A DNA stretch of 11,426 nucleotides from assembly GCA_013298455.1 (NCBI GenBank), contig JAAFHR010000062.1, positions 1 to 11,426 on the forward strand, given 5' to 3'. Source of the DNA: Betaproteobacteria bacterium (lineage in GTDB: Bacteria > Pseudomonadota > Gammaproteobacteria > Burkholderiales > Casimicrobiaceae). The position numbers and the translations under genes were made by a program. A model generated the notes under the pieces. The model made no database searches, was not told the DNA's origin, and worked only from the letters and a program-made list of their open reading frames with translations. Numbering within the stretch: the stretch's first letter is position 1; the number at the start of each line of letters is the position of its first letter. Shown here in pieces: positions 1-5,396 of the stretch.

Positions 1-864
1 GCGGGCTGGCAGCTCACCTGGGACGACATCGATCAGCTCTCGCGTGCTGTGCCACAGCTCACGCGCCTGTATCCGAACGGCGAAGCGGATGTGAACGATT
101 TTGAGCGGGTCGGTGGCATCGCGTTTTTAATGCGAGAACTGCTCGATGCGGGTTTGATGTTTGAGGATGTTGAAACGATCGTCGGTCGCGGCCTTCGGAG
201 CTACGCAAAGAAACTCGCGGCAGCATCCGGCGAGCTCCGATACGTTGAGCCACCCGCAAGCACTGGCGACGAAACGATCTTACGAAGTGCGGCCGTACCG
301 TTCAATGCTGAGGGCGGCATTCGAATCCTCAAAGGCAATCTCGGACAGGGCGTGATCAAAGTGTCTGCCGTCGCGAAAGCCCACCAGCAGATTCGCGCGC
401 CTGCCGCCGTGTTCGATTCGCAAGACGCCGTTGTTGCTGCATTCAAGGCGGGCGAGCTTGACCGCGATTGCGTTGTCGTCGTTCGAAATCAAGGCCCCAA
501 AGCGTGCGGCATGCCCGAGCTGCATCAACTCACCCCATCGCTCTCGGTGCTCTTGGATCGCGGCTTTAAGGTCGCGCTCGTCACGGACGGACGAATGTCA
601 GGCGCATCAGGCAAAGTACCCGCAGCGATCCATGTCACGCCTGAAGCGGCAGCGGGCGGAGCGTTAGCGAAGCTTCGAGATGGCGACATTGTGTTGCTCG
701 ATTGCGTGGCGGGCACGCTTCGCGTTGCGCTTTCTGAGAATGAATTGGAAGCGCGTCGCGCAGCAACAATGAGCATTGCCGAAGCGACAGGCTGGGGGCG
801 CGAACTCTTTGCCGCATTTCGTGAACGTGTAGGTACTGCCGACACCGGTGCCAGCGTGTTTTAA
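1..864 (+). CDS. edd: 6-phosphogluconate dehydratase, C-terminal part (5' end outside window)
   Basis: This is the dehydratase of the Entner-Doudoroff pathway (6-phosphogluconate to KDPG), a cytoplasmic Fe-S enzyme of the IlvD/Edd family. The frame is open from base 1 (AGWQLTWDDIDQL...), so the GTG at 49 is internal and not a start. About 287 of the usual ~600 residues are visible. Edd-type landmarks are present: GGIAFLMRELLDAG, the C-terminal swivel domain with VPFNAEGGIRILKGNLGQGVIK, NQGPKACGMPELH, and TDGRMSGASGKVPAAIHVTPEA. The Cys in GPKACGMPELH and the TDGRMSGASGK segment are typical of the family. The gene ends at TAA 862-864. The next gene on the same strand is eda, 159 bp away, with two REP-like palindrome pairs in the gap. 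The wording matches Edd better than IlvD (dihydroxyacid dehydratase), and the eda neighbour agrees. Confidence 0.95.
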   Translation, partial: AGWQLTWDDIDQLSRAVPQLTRLYPNGEADVNDFERVGGIAFLMRELLDAGLMFEDVETIVGRGLRSYAKKLAAASGELRYVEPPASTGDETILRSAAVPFNAEGGIRILKGNLGQGVIKVSAVAKAHQQIRAPAAVFDSQDAVVAAFKAGELDRDCVVVVRNQGPKACGMPELHQLTPSLSVLLDRGFKVALVTDGRMSGASGKVPAAIHVTPEAAAGGALAKLRDGDIVLLDCVAGTLRVALSENELEARRAATMSIAEATGWGRELFAAFRERVGTADTGASVF

Positions 865-870
865 GACCCT

Positions 871-933
871 GTAGGAGCGGTTCCACCGCGATTTCGCCCC
901 TACGCAAAAATCGCGGTAAAACCGCTCCCACAC
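871..933. repeat. REP-like inverted pair 1 (edd-eda gap)
   Basis: The left arm 871-894 (GTAGGAGCGGTTCCACCGCG...) faces an inverted copy at 906-933 (AAAAATCGCGGTAAAACCGCTCC...), with only a few mismatches and an 11-base loop. It starts 6 bases after the edd stop codon. REP pairs of this wording are typical intergenic elements of Pseudomonas and Xanthomonadales. In RNA it would form a stable hairpin just after edd, which could protect the 3' end or reduce read-through. That role is inference; no U-run follows. Confidence 0.8.
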
Positions 934-952
934 ACGACATTTTCGTTGCGCT

Positions 953-1007
953 GTAGGCGCGGCTTGCCGCGAATCGTGCGACAACTTTCGCGGCAAGCCG
1001 CTCCTAC
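953..1007. repeat. REP-like inverted pair 2 (just upstream of eda)
   Basis: The arms 953-973 (GTAGGCGCGGCTTGCCGCGAA) and 987-1007 are inverted repeats differing at one base (C958 against A in the partner), with a 13-base loop. Each arm also contains a smaller palindrome, GCGG-CTTG-CCGC. The element ends 16 bases before the eda ATG. It belongs to the same family as the pair at 871-933 and the pair at 6925-6996. Confidence 0.85.
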
Positions 1008-1023
1008 AAATTACCTGCCCCCC

Positions 1024-1653
1024 ATGCAAAACCTCGCCACCCTCTTCCGCCCACTCCGCTACGTCCCGGTGATCGAACTCGATCACGCAGACAACGCCAT
1101 CCCACTCGCTGAAGCCCTGATTGCAGGCGGCATTGGCGCCATCGAAGTCACACTTCGCACGCCCGCCGCGCTCGACGGCATTCGCAAACTCGCCAGCGCG
1201 AACTTGCCGATTCTGGTGGGTGCAGGCACCGTTGTTCGTGCCGAACACGCCGCACAGTGCCGCGATGCGGGTGCAACCTTTGCGGTGTCTCCCGGCTTCA
1301 CCGAATCGCTGGATCGAGCATGCCGGGCGGTGCAATTGCCGCTGCTTCCGGGTGCTGTAACCGCTAGCGAAGTGATGTTGGCGCTCGATGCCGGCTACAC
1401 CGCGCTGAAGTTTTTCCCCGCCAACGTGCATGGCGGCAGCGCTTGGTTAAAGGCCATTCGCGGCCCCCTGCCTCAAGCAGAATTCATCGCCACGGGCGGC
1501 ATTACCGACGCCGACATGCCCGACTACTGGTCGCAACCCAATCTGCTGGCCGTCGGCAGCTCAAGCGTTGCGCCTGCGAAGCTCGTTCGTGAAAAAGCGT
1601 GGCACGACATCACGGCGGCCGCAAAGCGCGTGATGACAGCCGCGAAGGGCTAA
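1024..1653 (+). CDS. eda: KDPG aldolase (2-keto-3-deoxy-6-phosphogluconate aldolase)
   Basis: This class I aldolase splits KDPG to pyruvate and glyceraldehyde-3-phosphate, the last Entner-Doudoroff step, which is also used by hexuronate degradation. It has 209 residues, the usual length. Visible landmarks are VPVIELDHADNAIPLAEALIAGG, the active-site Glu41 in IEVTLRT, GAGTV (66-70), SPGF (89-92), LPGAVTASE and the Schiff-base Lys129 in ALKFFPA, then ATGGI. I chose ATG 1024 because the longer frame back to TTG 946 would translate the REP palindrome, while Eda homologues begin close to this Met. No Shine-Dalgarno sequence is visible: the bases before the start are TTACCTGCCCCCC. It is probably co-transcribed with edd or has its own promoter hidden by the REP region. 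A long inverted repeat lies downstream. Confidence 0.96.
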   Translation: MQNLATLFRPLRYVPVIELDHADNAIPLAEALIAGGIGAIEVTLRTPAALDGIRKLASANLPILVGAGTVVRAEHAAQCRDAGATFAVSPGFTESLDRACRAVQLPLLPGAVTASEVMLALDAGYTALKFFPANVHGGSAWLKAIRGPLPQAEFIATGGITDADMPDYWSQPNLLAVGSSSVAPAKLVREKAWHDITAAAKRVMTAAKG

Positions 1654-1670
1654 AGACTCGCTCCTAGGGA

Positions 1671-1778
1671 GACGCAGATGACGCTGATTGCCCAGATTTC
1701 CACAGATTATTCAAAGCAATGTCGCCTTTGAGCAAAAAATAATCTGCGTTCATCTGCGTAATCAGCGTAATCTGCGTC
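1671..1778. repeat. Long imperfect inverted repeat of ACGCAGATTACGC-type units
   Basis: The 39-base arms at 1671-1709 and 1740-1778 are inverted copies with scattered mismatches (left GACGCAGATGACGCTGATTG..., right ...AATCAGCGTAATCTGCGTC), with a 30-base loop. Inside each arm the wording is itself repetitive (GACGCAGAT / ACGCTGATT / ACGCAGAT). It sits between the converging 3' ends of eda and the SDR gene. A hairpin of this size could end or protect both transcripts, but there is no U-run on either side, so a classic intrinsic terminator is not shown. From memory, similar sequences are scattered in several proteobacteria and other bacteria. Confidence 0.8.
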
Positions 1779-1811
1779 AAAAAATTCGATCGGTTTTGGC
1801 GTTGTTTCACG

Positions 1812-2747
1812 TTAAACGCGATGCGCTGTGTTGCGCTGAGCAAAACGCGAGGCGTCGAACCGACGCACGTCATGCTTCGGCGCGGTGGGCGCAGCACTAA
1901 CAGTCGCTGGTGCGCGGCCAATCCAACGTTCGAGTGCATTGTCAGTCGGACGATTGTCTCGACGCATCAATTCAACATGCCCCCACGACAGTGGCGTCAG
2001 GTGCAGCGCATCAAAGACATGCGCCGCCATGCGTACGATGAGCGCTGGCATTGCAATGACCCAGGGCGCGCTCATAGACGCAGGACGAAGTGCGCGCAGC
2101 AACTGTCGAATCGTCAACAAATCCGGACCGCCAAGCTCAACTTCACGGGCGTCCGTGCGGTTTCGTATTTCACACAAGGCCGCGAGCGCGTCGCCCAGAT
2201 CCTCGACAGCCAGCGCTGCCAGCGCGCCATTGGCGTCGCTCGGTACGAGATGCACAGGCCACCTGGCCACGCGCCGCAACCATTGCGAGCCGTAACCATC
2301 CTCGCCGTCCAGCAGCGACGGCCGAACGAGGCTGAAATCCGCGCCACTTTGCTTGATGGCTCGCTCGCCAGCAAGTTTCGAGCGAATGAAGCGGCTCGAA
2401 GCGCCGTCGCTCAACCCCAGCGCACTCACGTGTACGAATCGCACACCGCTTTCCCGACACGCGCTCGCAATCGCGGCTGGCGCGAGGTGATGCACTGCAT
2501 CATAGGTTTCACCGAAACGCTGCCGCAAAATCCCAACACAGTTCAGCACAGCATCAAATTCATGAACGATGGGCAGCCAATCCGCCGCAGCCTGTAGCTT
2601 GTGTAGTCTGACTTGAATCCTCCGAGGGCTGCCCTCCGCCGCGCGAGCGTGCCTACTGCCCACGGTGACTTCATGACCACGAGCCAACAGCGAGCGCACG
2701 GCGTATCGACCGATGAACCCTGCACCCCCTAAAACCAAGACTCTCAT
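1812..2747 (-). CDS. Atypical SDR, NAD(P)-binding, NDUFA9/NmrA-like
   Basis: A 311-residue Rossmann-fold protein of the atypical/extended SDR group. It begins MRVLVLGGAGFIG: Gly7-x-x-Gly10-x-x-Gly13 is the dinucleotide-binding loop and follows directly on the first beta strand, which is why I chose ATG 2747 over the frame extending to 2831 (that extension would run through the palindrome and promoter region). VLNCVGILRQ (67-76) matches the strand-4 segment of the NDUFA9-like group, and FVHVSALG (104-111) the strand-5 segment. The expected YxxxK catalytic pair reads F120-I-R-S-K124, with Phe in place of Tyr. LVRPSLLDG is the usual post-catalytic segment. The C-terminal ~40 residues are low in motif content. 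The gene is divergent from the GbsR-type regulator, with a palindrome between them, so shared control is likely. Its substrate is unknown; it may bind a nucleotide without being a dehydrogenase. Confidence 0.85.
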   Translation of the reverse strand: MRVLVLGGAGFIGRYAVRSLLARGHEVTVGSRHARAAEGSPRRIQVRLHKLQAAADWLPIVHEFDAVLNCVGILRQRFGETYDAVHHLAPAAIASACRESGVRFVHVSALGLSDGASSRFIRSKLAGERAIKQSGADFSLVRPSLLDGEDGYGSQWLRRVARWPVHLVPSDANGALAALAVEDLGDALAALCEIRNRTDAREVELGGPDLLTIRQLLRALRPASMSAPWVIAMPALIVRMAAHVFDALHLTPLSWGHVELMRRDNRPTDNALERWIGRAPATVSAAPTAPKHDVRRFDASRFAQRNTAHRV

Positions 2748-2782
2748 GCGGGTCTTTCTGCTTCCGACAGAAGCGTTGTGAG

Positions 2783-2811
2783 AACTTACCAATTTCTTTA
2801 ATTTCTGTCTT
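2783..2811 (-). promoter_or_regulatory. Candidate promoter for the SDR gene
   Basis: On the minus strand AAGACA (plus 2806-2811) and TAAGTT (plus 2783-2788) are 17 bases apart, 35 bases before the SDR start. The match to the sigma-70 consensus is only moderate. Its -35 part lies inside the palindrome at 2801-2820, so a protein bound there would block it. Confidence 0.35.
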
Positions 2812-2820
2812 GACAGAAAT
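2801..2820. promoter_or_regulatory. Perfect palindrome, candidate operator of the adjacent regulator
   Basis: ATTTCTGTC-TT-GACAGAAAT is a perfect inverted repeat with 9-base arms and a 2-base spacer, centred between the divergent SDR and regulator genes. A lone copy of the half-site, GACAGAAG, lies at 2766-2773, and TTTCTG at 2755-2760 faces it imperfectly, giving a possible second weaker site closer to the SDR start. Size, symmetry and position fit a dimeric winged-helix repressor acting on both genes. The binding protein is inferred from the neighbourhood only. Confidence 0.65.
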
Positions 2821-2838
2821 ATATGAAACATTGAAAAT
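2810..2838 (+). promoter_or_regulatory. Candidate sigma-70 promoter of the regulator operon
   Basis: A perfect -35 box TTGACA (2810-2815) is followed after 17 bases by GAAAAT (2833-2838), a 4-of-6 match to the -10 box. The region is markedly AT-richer than its surroundings. The -35 box overlaps the right arm of the palindrome at 2801-2820, which suggests autoregulation by steric block. Confidence 0.5.
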
Positions 2839-2867
2839 TAAGTCAATCCCACAAATTGCAGAGCCCT

Positions 2868-3413
2868 ATGGAACTCAGCCCGATCACCGAACGCTTCGTG
2901 CTCCACTGGGGCGAAATGGGCGCGCGCTGGGGCGTTAACCGCACTGTGTCGCAGATTCACGCGTTACTGTTTATTCACGGCGAGCCGCTGGCAGCCGACG
3001 ATATTGCCGAGACCTTGGGTGTGGCGCGCTCCAACGTGAGCAACAGTTTGCGGGAGCTCATGAATTGGAACTTAGTTCGCATCACACACAACTTGGGTGA
3101 TCGACGTGACTTTTTCGAAACATCCGACGACGTGTGGGAGCTGATGCGCGTGATTGTTCGCGAACGAAAGCTTCGCGAATTTGATCCAACAGTTGCGCTG
3201 CTCGCCGATACCGTGGCCGACCCTAAGCTCGCGGCTGAGCCCGAAGCTCGGCAGCGCCGCATCAAGCAAACGCATGCGCTCATGAATTCGCTCTCGCAAT
3301 GGACTGACGACATGCTGAAACTTGAACCCAGTTTTCTGATGAAGCTGATGCGACTGGGAGCGAAGATTCAACGATTGTTTCAGCCAGGAACCACCCACCC
3401 CAAGGAGCGCTAG
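2868..3413 (+). CDS. GbsR/MarR-family winged-helix transcriptional regulator
   Basis: A 181-residue DNA-binding protein of the GbsR type (MarR superfamily). Near the N-terminus, FVLHWGEMGARWGVNRTVSQIHALLFIHG (10-38) is the typical GbsR opening helix. It is followed by the helix-turn-helix LAADDIAETLGVARSNVSNSLRELMNW (41-67) and the wing around RITHNLGDRRDFFET (71-85). The C-terminal half is helical, probably for dimerisation. I chose ATG 2868; a TTG at 2856 would add four residues, and neither has a strong ribosome site. Only 4 bases separate its stop from the GTG of the DCC gene, so the two form an operon. It is expected to bind the palindrome at 2801-2820 and to control itself, the DCC gene and the divergent SDR. 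The inducer is not evident; despite the family name nothing here points to glycine betaine. Confidence 0.88.
   Translation: MELSPITERFVLHWGEMGARWGVNRTVSQIHALLFIHGEPLAADDIAETLGVARSNVSNSLRELMNWNLVRITHNLGDRRDFFETSDDVWELMRVIVRERKLREFDPTVALLADTVADPKLAAEPEARQRRIKQTHALMNSLSQWTDDMLKLEPSFLMKLMRLGAKIQRLFQPGTTHPKER
3402..3407 (+). promoter_or_regulatory. Ribosome binding site of the DCC gene
   Basis: AAGGAG, 10 bases before the GTG at 3418 and inside the last codons of the regulator. It supports the GTG as the true start and translation from the shared message. Confidence 0.7.
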
Positions 3414-3417
3414 CAAA

Positions 3418-3897
3418 GTGCAAACAGCCGCCTATCCCATCACGATTTACTACGACGCGTCTTGCCCTCTCTGCGAGCGAGAAATCGCGCTCCTCAAACA
3501 GTTCGACCGTAAACACCAAATCGAGCTTGTCGATTGCTCCCCCGCAAACTACGTGGGTGAAGACGGCCACAGCCGCGCCGACATGATGAAACTCATCCAC
3601 GCCAAAGACGCAAACGGCCAATGGTTGATTGGCGCGCCCGTGTTTGCAGCGGCCTACGCAGTAACGGGTTTCGCCTCGATTGCTAGTCTGTGGGGCGCAC
3701 GTTGGTTGCAACCCTTCTGGCGCGTCGTTTACCCGTGGATCGCAGACAACCGCATGCTGCTCTCAAAACTAGGTTTGATGAGCGCCATGACGCGTTTGCT
3801 GCATGCACTCCACGCGCGGTCTGCAGAAAAGGCTGTTGCAAATTCGGCGTCATGCCAAGCCGACCTGTGCGAAAAGCCCGATCCGAGGAAGCCATGA
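3418..3897 (+). CDS. DCC-family thiol-disulfide redox protein (DUF393)
   Basis: A 159-residue protein with the defining D-x-x-C-x-x-C motif near the N-terminus: YYDASCPLCEREI with Asp13, Cys16 and Cys19, followed by ELVDCSPANY. This is the thioredoxin-like DUF393 family (COG3011), whose members are predicted thiol-disulfide oxidoreductases; the substrates are not well known. There is no signal peptide, so it is likely cytoplasmic. The middle (GAPVFAAAYAVTGF) and the aromatic PFWRVVYPWIADNR segment fit the family. The start is GTG with a good ribosome site at 3402. The C-terminal tail has extra Cys residues (SASCQADLC). It overlaps by ATGA with an 8-codon stub at 3894, so a third gene may once have followed it in the operon. 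Confidence 0.87.
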   Translation: MQTAAYPITIYYDASCPLCEREIALLKQFDRKHQIELVDCSPANYVGEDGHSRADMMKLIHAKDANGQWLIGAPVFAAAYAVTGFASIASLWGARWLQPFWRVVYPWIADNRMLLSKLGLMSAMTRLLHALHARSAEKAVANSASCQADLCEKPDPRKP

Positions 3898-3920
3898 CCG
3901 ATCAGCGTGGCTATGATTGA
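3894..3920 (+). pseudogene. Start of a lost or truncated downstream gene (8-codon stub)
   Basis: ATG 3894 overlaps the DCC stop codon as ATGA, the common arrangement for translational coupling, and GAGGAAG stands just before it (3884-3890). The frame then reads MTDQRGYD and stops at TGA 3918-3920. No other plus-strand frame continues it for a useful length. It looks like the beginning of an operon gene whose body was deleted or replaced; a chance ATG is also possible. Confidence 0.35.
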
Positions 3921-4012
3921 AGCGCGGCTGTCACAGGCCACTCATCGAACGACACTTGATTCACCTTGCGCAGTTCGGCGCGTTTGATCCCATCCCTGAA
4001 AGCCCCATTGAT
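3911..4012 (-). pseudogene. Possible C-terminal remnant of an unrecognised gene
   Basis: Read on the minus strand, the DCC-MCD gap gives an open frame ending at TAG (plus 3911-3913), with a protein-like, non-repetitive ending: INGAFRDGIKRAELRKVNQ, then SFDEWPVTAALQS. I do not recognise the family. The open frame continues antisense into the start of MCD, so its upper limit is not defined, and the coding look may be an accident of composition. Confidence 0.2.
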
Positions 4013-5396
4013 GCTCTCTGACTTCTCCTCGATTCCTGGCGTACGTCGGGCGGCGGACCGCATCGGCGAAATCGCGAGTGATCGTTTGGTCGCCAAGGCA
4101 CTCCGAGAATGTCATCGCTTGCTCTCAGTGCGCGCCGAGGCCAACTCTCCCGCCATCGCCCAGCAAGTTATCGGGCTCTTGGAGCAGCTCACCGAGCGCG
4201 AGCTCGATGGCTTATTCGATGCGTTAACGCGCGAATTTTCGCCCGATCCGAAAGAGGCACTTGAGGCCGCGCAGACATACGCCCTATCGCCCGACGCCAA
4301 CGCCCTGGCTGCGCTCTTGGACGCCACGGAGCCGCCACGGCAAGAGCTGTTCCGGCGGCTCAACCGCGCGCCCGGCGGCACGGCGGCCATCGTTCGGTTG
4401 CGCCGACACCTGCTCTCCCGGCTCAAAAAAAATCCGCAGTGGCAATCTATCGAAGCCGATTTGCTGCACCTGCTGTCATCATGGTTCAACCCAGGGTTCT
4501 TGGAAATGCGCCGCGTCGATTGGAATTCGCCCGCGCATTTGCTCGAACAAATCATTCAACACGAGGCCGTTCACACCATCGATGGCTGGGATGATTTGCG
4601 TCGACGTTTGCAGCGCGATCGGCGCTGCTTCGCGTTTTTCCACCCGCAGCTGGCCAATGTGCCACTGATCTTCGTTGAAGTTGCGCTGCTACCCGAGATG
4701 CCGTCGGCCATCGCGCCATTGATCGACAAAGGCGCGCCCATCGGCACACCTCGGCAATTTCGCGTCGCAGCGTTCTACTCCATCAGCAACTGCGAATCGG
4801 GTCTGCGCGGCGTCAACCTTGGCAACTTTCTCATCAAGCGAGTCGCCAAAGAGCTGCAAAGCGAATTGCCGCAAATCAAAACGTTTTGTACCCTGTCGCC
4901 GATTCCGGGTTTCCTCACTTGGCTCGCCAAATCACCGCAGCCGCTCCCAGCCCCAAAGCTCAAATCAGCATCGCTCAAGCGTCTACAGGAAGCCCACCGA
5001 TGGCTGCTTGCCGCGACCGACAACGAGCTCGCCAAGCTGAGTCAAGTCGATACGCTCAGTACCTTGGGCGAGAAGCAAATTGAAGCACTACTCGCCCTAG
5101 CAAGCTACTACCTGACCTATGAATCCCCAGAGACGTCGGGGGACGCTGTGGCGCGCTTTCATCTCGACAACGGCGCCCGTCTTGAGCGCATCAATGTGCT
5201 CGCCAATACCTCAAGCACCGGGCTCAAGCAGTCCGCAGGCTTGATGGTGAATTACCTCTACGACTTACAGCGCGTTGAGGAATCGCACGAAGCGTTTGTC
5301 AATGGCAGTGTTGTTCATTCACGCGCCGTGAAATCGCTGATACAGCGCTCAAGCCAGCGCCGCGGCAGACGCAGCAGTTCCGTGCTGCAGGATTGA
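4011..5396 (+). CDS. Malonyl-CoA decarboxylase (MCD)
   Basis: Converts malonyl-CoA to acetyl-CoA and CO2 without biotin; a cytoplasmic enzyme of the eukaryotic/rhizobial type. It has 461 residues, close to the family's bacterial length. The N-terminal half is the helical domain (about 1-170, with SSWFNPGFLEMRRVDWNSPA at 156-175). The C-terminal half is the GNAT-like catalytic domain: CFAFFHPQLANVPLIFVEVAL (206-226), FYSISNCESGLRGVNLGNFL (255-274), TLSPIPGF (294-301) and ARFHLDNGARLERINVLAN (381-399). Ser296 and His384 occupy the positions of the catalytic Ser and His known in human MCD. ATG 4011 was preferred to TTG 3966; no clear ribosome site is visible. The last 15 codons overlap the 3' end of uxuB on the other strand. 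No malonyl-CoA synthetase or malonate transporter is adjacent, so the usual malonate operon context is missing here. Confidence 0.94.
   Translation: MLSDFSSIPGVRRAADRIGEIASDRLVAKALRECHRLLSVRAEANSPAIAQQVIGLLEQLTERELDGLFDALTREFSPDPKEALEAAQTYALSPDANALAALLDATEPPRQELFRRLNRAPGGTAAIVRLRRHLLSRLKKNPQWQSIEADLLHLLSSWFNPGFLEMRRVDWNSPAHLLEQIIQHEAVHTIDGWDDLRRRLQRDRRCFAFFHPQLANVPLIFVEVALLPEMPSAIAPLIDKGAPIGTPRQFRVAAFYSISNCESGLRGVNLGNFLIKRVAKELQSELPQIKTFCTLSPIPGFLTWLAKSPQPLPAPKLKSASLKRLQEAHRWLLAATDNELAKLSQVDTLSTLGEKQIEALLALASYYLTYESPETSGDAVARFHLDNGARLERINVLANTSSTGLKQSAGLMVNYLYDLQRVEESHEAFVNGSVVHSRAVKSLIQRSSQRRGRRSSSVLQD

Noticed and set aside
946..1023. N-terminal extension of Eda from TTG 946
   Set aside because: It would translate the REP palindrome, and homologous aldolases start near the ATG at 1024.
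664..1431. Minus-strand frame of 255 codons across edd, REP pairs and eda
   Set aside because: It runs through the REP hairpins and antisense to two clear enzymes; no domain seen.
1654..1811. CRISPR array or intrinsic terminator in the repeat-rich eda-SDR gap
   Set aside because: The repeats are two inverted arms, not evenly spaced direct repeats with spacers, and no U-run follows the hairpin on either strand.
1821..2597. Long plus-strand frame opposite the SDR gene (258 codons)
   Set aside because: Antisense shadow: the minus-strand frame carries a clear Rossmann motif, and this one has no recognisable domain.
2748..2831. 28-residue N-terminal extension of the SDR
   Set aside because: It covers the palindrome and AT-rich promoter region; the beta strand and GxxGxxG loop start right at ATG 2747.
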